From contig JAXIUW010203843.1 of NCBI GenBank assembly GCA_035591015.1, positions 1 to 11,348 of the forward strand: DNA of 11,348 nt. Direction: 5' to 3'. The position numbers and the translations under genes were made by a program. The notes under the pieces were generated by a model. The model ran no database searches. It worked only from the letters and a program-made list of their open reading frames with translations, and was not told the DNA's origin. The DNA is from Cephalothrix simula. Lineage: Eukaryota > Nemertea > Palaeonemertea > Archinemertea > Cephalotrichidae. The first letter of the stretch is position 1. The number at the start of each line of letters is the position of its first letter. Below, piece after piece: positions 1 through 8,298 of the stretch.

Positions 1-159
1 TTGCCAATTTGCAAAGTAAAAATATATTCTATCAATAATATTTAAATAGACCGTTATAACAAGTTGAAAACAATGCGCAGTTTGTTGATATAGTTACCAT
101 GGTGACGTCACTCGCGCTAACCCGCGAAATTGAAATTCGCGCCAATACAGCTCCTTTAA
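1..159 (+). mobile_element. Right part of a TTAA-type MITE (copy 1)
   Basis: Bases 4-159 match 9429-9584 without gaps, with 11 mismatches in 156 positions by eye (about 93% identity). The match stops exactly at the TTAA at 156-159, which is also the right-hand boundary of the complete copy at 9324-9580. The piece is therefore the right part of the same non-autonomous transposon family, and its left end lies outside the window. Both copies end in AGCTCCT followed by TTAA, and both carry the CREB/ATF-type octamer TGACGTCA (103-110 here). TTAA duplications are typical of piggyBac and Kolobok families, but no transposase is present to assign the superfamily. Confidence 0.75.
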
Positions 160-1130
160 TGTCATTATCGCAGGCGCAAAACAATATTATTTACTTCATT
201 GATTTCAATAGAACTGTGCAATAAATTGACACTTTTGTTATGAAACCGATATCATTGCATGATTATTGAATAGAAGAGTAATTAACTTTTTTTTAAGTAT
301 GACGCCCAGGTCTCAGCATCAAAATTTTTTGTCAACGGAAAGTTTTTACCATATTCTGATGGCTGGCAAAGTTTCATTGTGTGGACATACTTTATCGGGG
401 TAGTTTTGAATCCCTATTCATTTGTACACGGGGGTGGGCTATACTGGCTCCTGTAGCCAAATATGTTTATATATTTTCGAACTTTAAAAATTTAGACTAC
501 AAACGTCTTATTTACGGAGTTTTAGGCGATTTGAAGCAAATATATTTTTGGAAAATCTAGTGGGCGAAATCAGGGGAAGTCAGCCCAAGTTCTTTCTGTT
601 TAAGCCTCACTATGCATAAAAATAGGTTATACAGATATACGATTTTGGCAATCAGGGGCATATCAATCTCCTTGAAACGATCTCTGAGCATTTCAATATT
701 GAAAGCCTTCATAGGGGTCGTCTCACCAATTTTATTGGTTTCAAACCCAAAAAGACACTATTTTAATCATTTCAAGTAATGATACAGATGATGGATACAG
801 ATTCCAATCACAACTGGCCAGGAAGTGAATTCGGAAGAAACCGTTCCTTGGTGATGATCATTTAGCACTGTAATGAAGATTTAAATTTAAAAAACGCCAC
901 ATCAGCGACACAGATAGTTTTCCTAGTTGCATAATAGCATGAAACACCCTATTTCTGGATTTTTCTATTTTTCATAGCAAAACCGAAAGTTATACATTTA
1001 TTATTGGTACAGTATCTTACATATATGTCAAAAACATCCAGCTAAAGCCCCTTCCTGGGTCATTATATCAAAAACACCTACTTAATAATATCGTGATACA
1101 TAGTGTACAAATACTAGCTATACAGTACCT
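160..1130. other. AT-rich non-coding stretch
   Basis: I see no supported gene, RNA or repeat here. Both strands are broken by frequent stops and there are no zinc-finger or retroelement motifs. It separates the partial MITE from the first recognisable gypsy coding sequence. It could hold a more decayed upstream part of the gypsy element (gag, protease), but no motif supports that. Confidence 0.4.
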
Positions 1131-2570
1131 TAAACACTTGTCCCCACCAGCATCTACCACTCTCATGATAGACCCAGATACTGTACCTGTTACCTGTCCC
1201 AGTAATACTGCACTGGCAAAAAGTAGTCAAGGGCAGCTTAGACCAGGATGTTCTAGAGCCCGTTCCAGTGGCGATGGTAGTCCGTGCAAAGAATAATGGA
1301 AATCCTGGCGTACCTTCAAGCCCAAGGTGCTACAGCAACCCGTGAAATGCATCATACCCAGTCACCCTTTCACCAATCTCGTTCTGTACCACATCGGAAC
1401 AAGAAAACGGTCCCAGATGCCTGGAATGGATACCACAGCCTACAATACGCCCTGAGATCCTTACCACCTTTATCACTCCATGGGACAGATACCAGGTAGA
1501 AGGTTACATAGCATCTGGTGATAGATACTCAAGACGAAGTCGTCGCAGAGATCTCTGATCCAACAAAATGTGTCAGCCAGATAAATTCGTATTTGCTGAA
1601 GATGAAGTCGAATTTGCTAGATTCGAAGTCACACTCAACTATGTACGTACCTGCTGAAAGTTTATTGAAGCTGTCACCACCTTCCCGAACATCACTAATA
1701 TACGTTCATGGTTTCGCCTGGTCAACCAAACATCCTATACATTCAGTATAGCTGAGAGGATTTTACCATTCCGCTAACTACTCAAGCCAGGCACAACCTT
1801 CACCTGGTCGGAAGAAATGAACCACCTTTTCGAAGAAGCCAAAGACACAATAGCAGATGACATCAGAAAAGGCATTGGGATTTTCGATCCTTCAAAACCA
1901 ACCTGCCTTGCAGCAGACTGGTCCAAAACTGGCATTGGCTTCTGTCTGTTTCAAAAGCACTGTAGATGTCCTGGCAACCGCCCATTCTGTTGCAACACCG
2001 GCTGGAAAACCACGCTATCGGGCAGTAGGTTCACACACGCTGCTGAATCGAGATATACACCAGTCGAAGGTGAAGCACTTGCCGTTGTTGAAGCCATCAA
2101 AAAATCCCGTCTTGGGATGCGACAACCTTATCATCACTGTCGAGCACAAAAATAAGCCACTATTGAAAACCTTCCAAGATAGATCACTGGACAAGATTCC
2201 AAAATCTCAAGGAGAAAACCCGGCGATACCGCTTCCGAATGATCCATATCCTTGATGTAGCATCGAATATCAGATTGCCTCTCACGTCACTAAGTCGGTG
2301 CCCCCGATCTCCCCCTGCTCCCGGACGATGGCTTGTACACAACCCTGGAGTGCACCCAGCTTTAAGTGGAAGAATTCGTAGCGGCCTTCTCCTTGGCGTC
2401 ATTCAGCAACCTGGCCCTTCAGTCCGTCACATGGAACAGAGTTCGGGATCATGAACCTACTCTTCAAGAGTATGGAATACCTGAACTCCGCCAAAACCTA
2501 CCACCAGCCCTGAGAGAATGCCACCAATTCCGAGACTACAATGTGTATGTGCCGACTACTTCCCCTATAT
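1130..2570 (+). pseudogene. Ty3/gypsy pol remnant: reverse transcriptase and RNase H
   Basis: This is a decayed polyprotein that would have copied retrotransposon RNA into DNA. Pieces appear in changing frames. MIDPDTVPV near 1165 is the segment before the RT. LDQDVLEPVPV starts just before 1241 in another frame. DAWNGYHS (about 1415-1440) is the RT palm motif carrying the first catalytic Asp. ITPWDRY follows near 1475, and FAEDEVEFA near 1595-1620. The usual catalytic YxDD/CVDD block is lost: KCVSQ stands at about 1566-1580, with some tens of codons missing after it. RNase H is better kept, from about 1817 to 2150: FTWSEEM, TCLAADWSKTGIGF (catalytic Asp) and SRYTPVEGEALAVVEA (catalytic Glu). 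After another frameshift near 2110, LGCDNLIITVEHK has Glu where the family usually has Asp. Sequence resembling the RNase H to integrase linker (LQSVTWNRVRDHE, about 2420-2457) continues to about 2570. Stops and frameshifts make it non-functional. Confidence 0.85.
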
Positions 2571-3250
2571 TGCCCGCGGCTTGATAGTGGATCCGTTCGA
2601 GTCTAGACAAATGAAATTTGGTTGAGCTGTAATAGAGTAAATCACCATAATCGAGCGTTGAGGTGATACATTTTTTCAAGGGGCCTGCTTTTTAATTTTC
2701 TCGATAGTGCTTTGAGTGAATTGACTTTGTTCTGGTACTTGCGAGCCAGTTCATCAATATGATCTTTAAAGTTGAGATTTTCATCAAGTATTACACCAAG
2801 ATGTTTATGTCGACTTGCTTTCGGAATGTTGATGTTACTAAGAGTAAGACTAGGAAGGTCAGGAGATTTATCAGAAGCTGATTTGAATGTGACATCCCAG
2901 CTCTTAGAAGCATTAAATTCTAGACCCCGCTTTTTTGACCATTCGCTGATTTTATTAAGATCATTTTGTAGCGTATTCATAGCGGTATTATAGTTGTCTT
3001 TATCGATTGCATAGTAAAGAGAAGAATCATCCGCGTACAGAAATATGTTAGAGCGTATTTCATCTGGAATGTCGATGTATAAGAGAAACATCAAGGGACC
3101 AAGAAGTGACCCTTGAGCTACCCCAGCGTTAATATATTCATCGTTTGTCACACTAGAGAAAGAGTTGTTAACCCTAACTTTACGATTGTATAGGTACGAC
3201 TTCAAAAGATGATAAAGGTCACCTCGAAAGCCATATGCCATCAACTTAAA
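2570..3250 (-). pseudogene. Internal fragment of a non-LTR (Jockey/CR1-like) reverse transcriptase
   Basis: Read from 3250 leftwards, the frame opens inside an RT domain with the YGFRGDLYHLLKSYLYNRK segment. It continues through GVAQGSLLGPLMFLLYID, the counterpart of the family's GVPQGSVLGPLLFLIYIND, and FLYADDSSLY, whose YADD holds the catalytic aspartates. HLGVILDENLNFKDHI follows in the thumb region. One residue seems to be missing in LLYIDIPDEI compared with the usual LYINDLP. The first open frame stops at 2642. After a frameshift near 2650 the homology carries on (LDYGDLLYYSST, then RLERIHYQAA) to about 2575. Both ends are cut inside the conserved domain: no endonuclease upstream, no 3' UTR or poly(A) downstream. 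The surrounding sequence on both sides is plus-strand gypsy, so this is an embedded fragment and not an active element. Family placement is by motif only. Confidence 0.85.
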
Positions 3251-3257
3251 TTATAGT

Positions 3258-3905
3258 AGCCCTAATGGACACGAAGATATCTCCCGCTGAATGCGTGTTC
3301 GGAAGACCGATTCGGGACTTCATAGCCATCCCCAAGGCAGATATCAACCGCATAATACTCGACCAGCAACCAACGGATTAAGAAATCGACACATATGGGA
3401 TGGTAAAAGTTGGACCGAAAACCAAACTAGGCCCCCATCCCCTAAAATGGGATAAAACAGGCCACGTCACTGAGGTCAAATTATTCGACTAGTGATCACG
3501 GTCCATGGTTCTGGCCGTGTCGCACTTCGCAACAGAAAATTCCTGCGAAAGTACACACCAGTAGAACCACCAAGAGCCGTAACAACACTAGATCGAGATC
3601 TGGGATTCATCCGTCGGGTGCAGTCATCCCAAGATCATGGCAGAAAAGTCCCGGCGATCCCCACCTCACCTACTACCCCAACCTGCGACACCGGTCCTAC
3701 ATGCATCTCAGATCACGTAGGAGATCCTACCTGTACATCTCCAGAAACTGTCCCGAAGCCTCCAGTTGTCCATAACTCCCAAACAGCTGTCCCCCGACCT
3801 CCTGATGAACCGATGTCACCCAAGATTACCAACCCAAGTCCACCTTCACCGTTAGGCGACCAAACACAATCTTCACTTCAGCCACGACGTCACCTGCTGA
3901 TGTGA
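3258..3905 (+). pseudogene. Ty3/gypsy integrase C-terminal remnant
   Basis: The gypsy homology resumes after the embedded RT fragment. MDTKISPAECVFGRPIRDF (from about 3264) is the end of the integrase catalytic fold in this family. A stop in frame at about 3379 follows. TKLGPHPLKWDKTGHV (about 3420-3470) is the GPY/F-like module, and a double stop follows VKLFD at about 3490. In the next frame HGSGRVALRNRKFLRKYTPV continues the module to about 3565, followed by a Pro/Ser/Thr-rich tail open to 3905. The H2C2 zinc-binding domain and the DDE core expected before this region are absent. They lie in the gap now filled by the non-LTR fragment. The element cannot integrate. Confidence 0.85.
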
Positions 3906-4260
3906 CCCCAGCTCCCGCGAGACGTTCCTGCCGAACAGGGAAGCACTGAAGTTGACAAGAAGGATATGTGATATGTGATTAGTGAATGACACCCTATTCT
4001 ATTCTTCGCGATTAATTCTTGAAACATGTGACTATCAATTAATCAATGACACTTTCCCTCTTTGTACATAATGGACAAGTAACTCTTCCACTTAAGTTAT
4101 TTTCAAGTTTTTATACACGTACGAAAAGGTTTAGGGGTCGTAGAGGGTAATGGAATACTCGTGCACTGTATATATGTACATGTATATTTGGAACTACTTT
4201 GGAAATATGGGTTTTGAACACGCCCCGATTAATGTATGGCTATGGATATATGGCTAAATA
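3906..4260 (+). mobile_element. Possible gypsy 3' untranslated region or LTR remnant
   Basis: The gypsy coding tail ends near 3905. A purine-rich stretch (GAAGTTGACAAGAAGGATA, about 3950-3967) could be the polypurine tract, and TGTGATATGTG after it could open a 3' LTR. No matching 5' LTR is in the window and I cannot place a right end, so this rests on position alone. Confidence 0.3.
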
Positions 4261-4342
4261 ATTTAGCATTTTGCCTGCATTAATGGCTACATCTTGTCCT
4301 AAAAAGTAGCGATAAAAATATATTTACAATTAAAAACTTTTT

Positions 4343-4581
4343 TCAACCATTAAAACCTTGTTGATAATGATGGGTTAAAATATGAGAATTCCGATTACTT
4401 GTTTGAGTAAAGGTTTTGCCACAAAAGTTACAGGAATAAGGCTTTTCACCAGTGTGCATGCGCATATGCCTGATATAAATAGACTGCTTCTGGATCAATT
4501 TATGACAAACTGGGCACTCATATTCGTTTGATCTTCCATGAGACTCGCATCTTTTCCCATTGTTCTGATTCAAAAACCAAC
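4343..4581 (-). CDS. Zinc-finger exon A: two C2H2 fingers, terminal exon (partial gene)
   Basis: This is the last (3'-most) zinc-finger cassette of the array. On the minus strand it follows the acceptor AATCTCTTTCCAG, whose AG lies at 4583-4582. The exon opens with GT completing a split codon (phase 1; Gly if the upstream exon ends in G), then 78 residues and a TGA at 4345-4343. Finger 1 runs from Cys22 to His42 (C-x2-C-x12-H-x3-H) and has Ile in place of the usual core Phe. Finger 2 runs from Cys50 to His70. They are joined by the classic TGEKPY linker, where the other four exons have SDERP or SSERK. There is no ATG at the exon start, so translation must enter from an upstream exon. The protein would be a nuclear DNA-binding factor, with the dimerising domain encoded elsewhere. 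It is more diverged than its neighbours. Being an alternative terminal exon is inferred from the array. Confidence 0.85.
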
Positions 4582-4736
4582 CTGGAAAGAGATTCCAAAA
4601 TGAAAATTAAAGTTCTACAAAAAATGTTTCCAAATATATTCAATTATATTTGAAAATGTTTAACTGACACACGGAAGGTATCGACAATTTTTGTAAATGA
4701 AAATCTTTCCTTTAGAAACAGGGTCATGGCCAAATC

Positions 4737-4742
4737 TTTATT
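4737..4742 (-). terminator. Candidate poly(A) signal for exon B
   Basis: AATAAA on the minus strand, about 560 bases past the exon B stop and upstream of exon A. It is the only canonical hexamer I found in that interval. A hexamer by itself is weak evidence in AT-rich DNA. Confidence 0.25.
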
Positions 4743-5021
4743 TTGCTTTGAAATACATATGTAAAAGTATTCTGCGATGCCAGAGTTTAACAAAAAAGTA
4801 ATGATTCGTTGATGCATTGAGTTGAGTAGCATAAAATGGTGCAAAATTTTTGGAGAGGCTTAGATAAATCAATATTTTTCAAAAATGTTAATTTTCGTAA
4901 AGAAAAACTGAGTCGAAATTATGACACCTCTTTAAGAATCTATATATTTCTGTACAATAAACTTATCTAAAAAAACTTTCATAACAGTTATGTTTTTAAA
5001 AATGAAAAATATATTCATAGG

Positions 5022-5063
5022 CCTATAACCTATTACAAATAACCCATAACCTATTACAAATAA
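5022..5063. repeat. 21-bp tandem duplication, two copies
   Basis: Two adjacent 21-base units, 5022-5042 and 5043-5063, differ at one position (CCTATAACC against CCCATAACC at the start) and share TATTACAAATAA at the end. It is a recent local slippage product with no evident function. Confidence 0.8.
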
Positions 5064-5300
5064 GACAAATGTAATCATAACAAAACTGTGCGAAGGTTAT
5101 ATCCAAACACATTCATGAATATTTTACATATTAAAGCCTTTTCACTTGAGTTTAAATTCACAGTAGAATACTATCAGATTATTATAAGATTATCATGGAT
5201 ATACACTGTATTGAACTACCAATAATTTTAGTTTGTTGTGTGCATTATTAAAGCGTTAATACAGATAGAATAAGAAAACAACTTTGAAAAAAATCTACTT

Positions 5301-5527
5301 TCACTCTTTGTGGGCAGTAACGACATGATGACGAATAATGTGTTCACGCAACCTATCTCTTCGCTTGAAAGCCTTTTCGCACTGATCACAAGAATATGGC
5401 CGCTCATCACTGTGGATCATCTTATGCCGCTTTAACTCCCAATTAGAGTAAAATATCTTAGAGCAGACTGAACATGGAAATCCTCTTGCTTTTGGCATTT
5501 CAGTTGCAACGGCAAAAAATGTTAACT
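5301..5527 (-). CDS. Zinc-finger exon B: two C2H2 fingers, terminal exon (partial gene)
   Basis: It follows the minus-strand acceptor TTTATATATTTTCAG (AG at 5529-5528). The exon starts with AG finishing a split codon (phase 1; Glu if the preceding base is G), then 74 residues to a stop at 5303-5301. Finger 1 spans Cys18-His38 with helix residues SNWELKR, close to GNWEFNR of exons C and D. Finger 2 spans Cys46-His66 (CDQCEKAFKRRDRLREHIIRH), joined by HSDERPY. Predicted contact residues -1, 2, 3 and 6 of finger 2 are R, D, R and E. The tail HVVTAHKE ends shortly after the last His. There is no start codon in the exon proper: the open frame continues upstream only because the intron lacks a stop, and that part reads through the acceptor. 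It is probably an alternative 3' exon of the same transcription factor gene as its neighbours. Confidence 0.88.
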
Positions 5528-6148
5528 CTGAAAATATATAAAGGAGCAAACATTATTTATACAACGGTAATCTTTATCGGCTTAGCTGAATGGCGAAGAA
5601 TGTTGCTTATATTTGGGCTGAAAGGGCACAATGAAAAGTACAAAGAAAATGTATTTATTTGTCAATTCCAATATCCAAAGTTAACCTTAACTGTTGAAAG
5701 TCATTAATAAAAATTGCAGGTTTATTTCTTTTTATATTTATCTAGAAAACAGAGGATTCAATTAATTAGCTCAATGAGCTAATTAGTGAAGGCGGTCATA
5801 GTATATTTTTTTCCAAAAGGTCGCTGAATTCTGCTGAATTTCAATTAACTACATAATTCAAGCAAACTAAAAAACACTACTTTTGCATTGTTAATTACTT
5901 ATATTTAAGTATACATGTATTAAGTGTAAATTAAGTATATTGCTAGAATATTTTGTGGAATTCATTTATACATTCATTAACCACAAGCGAAAAATACATC
6001 CCCCACTAAACTCGTTTAGCACAGATAAAGGCGACTGCAGATGTATTACGAATTATATACTTGAGTAGAATTGTTGAGACGGCGTTCTAAATCTTTAATA
6101 CTGATACAAATACATACATTACTAGTTAACAATATACATATATATACA
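5528..6148. other. Intronic spacer upstream of exon B
   Basis: No coding signal is visible on either strand. The one notable structure is the perfect short hairpin at 5763-5785. The right end abuts the fold-back element and its 7-bp duplication. Confidence 0.45.
5763..5785. repeat. Perfect 10-bp hairpin with 3-nt loop
   Basis: AATTAGCTC (5764-5772), loop AAT, then GAGCTAATT (5776-5784), with one further T-A pair outside. It is an isolated inverted repeat in a long intron with no U-run. It may be chance in AT-rich DNA. Confidence 0.6.
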
Positions 6149-6797
6149 CTATTATCAGGGGGAATATGAAAGGGGGGGGGGGTCTGACATCAGACTTTAA
6201 AATCTCCCCGATTTTTAAATTAAATTTTTGCCCCTTTTTACTCAACCAAATACATGGGATGAACATTCGACCGAAGCAGAATTTTCTTTTCTTTCATATA
6301 AAATAAACCGCATCAAAATCCATAATATATTTCTATGTCAAATATCTAATTTAGTAGAGCACTTTTGAGCCCAACCTCAGGTCATTGCTACTCCCTAAGG
6401 TCCGCTAAATTGAACACGAAGTTTACCGAGTTGTTACGGATATACTTGAGCTAACAAAAGGACCAATAATTTTATCACACACAAAAATTGATTCGATGAA
6501 ATATGCAAATTATCAGATAATGCTGTCTGCTATTTTCAAATAGTGAACTCCGGGAGTATCAAAGACCTGATATTGGGCTCAAAAGTGCTCTACTAAATTG
6601 GGTTTTTGGCATAGAAATATTTAAGAGATTTTAATGCGGTTTTTCTTATATGAAAGAAAGAAAATTCCGCGTCGGTCGAGTGTTCATCCAATATTTTTAG
6701 TCGAGTATAAAAAAGGCAAAAATTTATTATCAAAATCGGGAAGATTTTAAAATCTGATGTTAGACCCCCCCCCCTTTCATATTCCCCCTGCTATTAT
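6149..6797. mobile_element. Fold-back MITE with hAT-like CAGGG termini and 7-bp target duplication
   Basis: Two long inverted arms, roughly 6156-6410 and 6536-6790, face each other across about 120 bases. The outer ends are CAGGGGGAATATGAAAGG on the left and the complement ending CATATTCCCCCTG on the right. Matching blocks recur inward, such as TTTAGTAGAGCACTTTTGAG near 6350 and its complement near 6580. The element is 635 bp and flanked by the direct repeat CTATTAT (6149-6155 and 6791-6797). CAGGG ends resemble hAT transposons, which usually make 8-bp duplications, so the 7-bp duplication leaves the superfamily open. No transposase is encoded. It lies in the long spacer between zinc-finger exons C and B. 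If transcribed, it would fold into a long imperfect hairpin. Arm identity is roughly 80% by eye. Confidence 0.85.
6172..6182 (+). repeat. Poly-G run mirrored by a poly-C run at 6765-6774
   Basis: Eleven consecutive G lie at 6172-6182, with a counterpart of ten C at 6765-6774 in the opposite arm of the fold-back element. They pair in the predicted hairpin and are prone to slippage and sequencing error. Confidence 0.8.
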
Positions 6798-7202
6798 ACA
6801 GTACTCATTCCATGAAATCAGTATATATCTTTTAGTACACAAACTACACATCGGTTTATCGGACGTTGCTTAAAACACATCGCTTATTCGACCGGTAAAA
6901 ATCAAAGATTTCCAAGAATTCTATCGCTTAATTGATAAGCAAGTGTTTTCGCGAAGTCAGTCAGACGTGTTAATGACTATAACTACAAAATTATTCCAAG
7001 TTGAAGGATGATCGTTTTCAAATCAGAGACCAGAAGATGCATTATTAATGATGCACACGGCTAGATACAATGAAAAGCTTGTGACCGCATTTAATTACAT
7101 GTATCAATTTATCGAATGCATGTGATTAGAGATTATACATGTATTCTAATCTATATCACTTGCAACAAAAATCATTCATCCCATCTTAGGAAGCGTGTCC
7201 TA

Positions 7203-7208
7203 TTTATT
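7203..7208 (-). terminator. Candidate poly(A) signal for exon C
   Basis: AATAAA on the minus strand about 480 bases past the exon C stop. It supports, weakly, that exon C can end a transcript by itself. Confidence 0.25.
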
Positions 7209-7289
7209 ACCGGTGTAAAAGGACTAACAGACTGCCAGGACTTAGTTGCCACTCAATACATTTTTATCGGCAACACAAAAGAAACCAGA

Positions 7290-7357
7290 GCTAGGTGATC
7301 GGTTAGGGATTAGTGTCCTTTCTAACTATGCATTTGTATGCAAACCGGTCACCTAGC
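7290..7357. repeat. 68-bp unit with 15-bp inverted ends
   Basis: GCTAGGTGATCGGTT (7290-7304) is the reverse complement of AACCGGTCACCTAGC (7343-7357) except at one base. A smaller TGCAT/ATGCA pair lies inside near 7328-7341. It could be a tiny transposon relic or a hairpin. I see no convincing flanking duplication. Confidence 0.6.
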
Positions 7358-7687
7358 ACTACTATCAATAAGTCATGTGAAACAGGAAGAAGCTGAGAGA
7401 TAAATTCAAGAAATTAATTTGTCAACACTCCAAAATATAAGAAATGAGCTCATGTTGCCAATAGCCATGTTTATCATTTATATTGGTAATAAACTAGTAG
7501 TATGTTGATTTCTTCGTATTTCTTGATAAAAACATCGAGTTTCATAATTTGGCATTTTGGGATTTTTCGACATCGGTTATAAGACACATCGGTTAATCGT
7601 ACGATTTTCGAAAATCCTGAGGGCGCGATTAAGCAATTAGTACTGTAAAACAAGCATGCAGAGATAGGTTACAAATTTCAAAGTTTC

Positions 7688-7896
7688 TTAATTATTTTTG
7701 CTTTTAAAGCTATCTGGATTATTTGTACAAGACATTCTTATATGATATCTGACTTGGTCTTTTCTTTTATAAGCTTTTCCACACAATTCACAAGGAAACG
7801 GCCGTTCGTCACTATGTGAAGACATATGTCTGTTGAATTCCCAGTTGCCGAAAAACGACTTTCCACATACATGACATTTTAGTACAGATCGAAAAC
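7688..7896 (-). CDS. Zinc-finger exon C: C2H2 plus C2HC finger, terminal exon (partial gene)
   Basis: The minus-strand acceptor is TTGATTTGGTTCATTTCAG (AG at 7898-7897). The exon begins GT in phase 1, then 68 residues and a TAA at 7690-7688. Finger 1, Cys7-His27, has FFGNWEFNRHMSSH and is identical from the GKSFF segment onward to finger 1 of exon D. The linker is SDERPF. Finger 2, Cys35-Cys56, is C-x2-C-x12-H-x4-C, so the last zinc ligand is Cys in place of His. Its contact residues -1, 2, 3 and 6 are R, D, Q and Y. The tail NNPDSFKSKNN resembles that of D (YNPDSFKNQND). Exon C and D also share about 50 bases of upstream intron (ACCTGAAATGAACCAAATC here) and some 3' flank, so they are tandem duplicates. 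It is likely one of several interchangeable 3' exons of one nuclear zinc-finger protein. Entry is by splicing, since no start codon belongs to it. Confidence 0.9.
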
Positions 7897-8156
7897 CTGA
7901 AATGAACCAAATCAACAAATTAGAAATTAGGCTCAGGTTGAGTACTAACAATGGGGTTTCTAGCACAATTCTGACGAAGGGCAGATCATTTCAATTTTTG
8001 TTGTACAGTATTTAACTATTTAAAATATTTAGGCTGTACAGTATTTAATAAAGTAATTTGCCCCTCGAATTGTGTTGACATAACTACTATTAAATCCCAC
8101 CTCGGAAAAACAGTGCTACTAAAGTTGATGTACATTATTACATTATGTAAATATTT
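7897..8156. other. Intron upstream of exon C, with a 14-bp repeat
   Basis: The first part is duplicated intron flank shared with exon D. TGTACAGTATTTAA occurs at 8002-8015 and again at 8035-8048, 33 bases apart. There is no coding signal. Confidence 0.5.
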
Positions 8157-8298
8157 TTAGATGTTAACCTAAGGCGGTTCGTCGTGTGCTAGGCGGCTAG
8201 TGTCAGAGGTCGCGAGTTCGAATCACGACGGGGACTAATTGTCATTTGATAATGATATTTCCCCTGATGGGAATATTTCATTGTAGGTTAACATCTAA
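8157..8298. mobile_element. Small TIR element with a tRNA B-box-like core
   Basis: TAGATGTTAACCTA (8158-8171) is the exact reverse complement of TAGGTTAACATCTA (8284-8297), and one further T-A pair extends it. The ends fit a TA target duplication with 12-bp inverted repeats. Inside, AGTTCGAATCA (8215-8225) resembles the RNA polymerase III B box (GGTTCGANTCC), as in tRNA-derived SINEs, but I see no convincing A box and the T-stem is mispaired, so it is not a tRNA gene. An inner 7-bp stem (CGTCGTG 8180-8186 with CACGACG 8224-8230) and a second one (ATATTTCCCC with GGGAATAT, 8255-8276) make it strongly folded. It lies in the intron between exons D and C. Confidence 0.7.

Larger units (their letters stand above)
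4582..5300. other. Intron/intergenic spacer between exons A and B
   Basis: It is AT-rich, with no coding motif on either strand beyond the two flanking exons. It would contain the 3' UTR of exon B and the intron leading to exon A. A 21-bp direct tandem duplication lies at 5022-5063. Confidence 0.5.
6798..7687. other. Spacer downstream of exon C with short dispersed motif repeats
   Basis: No coding region is supported. A degenerate motif ACATCGGTTWATCG occurs in one orientation at 6848, 6877, 7570 and 7586. The best pair (6847-6865 and 7585-7603) matches at 17 of 19 positions. A 68-bp inverted-repeat unit lies at 7290-7357. The 3' UTR of exon C would lie here. Confidence 0.4.

Noticed and set aside
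2772-2993. Plus-strand frame opposite the non-LTR fragment
   Set aside because: It is the antisense shadow of the conserved RT coding sequence.
6097-6120. ACTGATACAAATACATA near 6100, also near 8877, as a trace of another lost zinc-finger cassette
   Set aside because: The shared stretch is only about 17 bases, and nothing around 6100 resembles a finger on either strand.
7897-7966. Open frame continuing upstream of exon C to an apparent start near 7966
   Set aside because: The reading passes through the acceptor TTTCAG, and the matching upstream part of exon D is intron-like. The frame is simply not closed in the intron.
8180-8230. A genuine tRNA gene
   Set aside because: Only a B-box-like sequence is present. 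The T-stem has mismatches, and no acceptor stem or A box fits.
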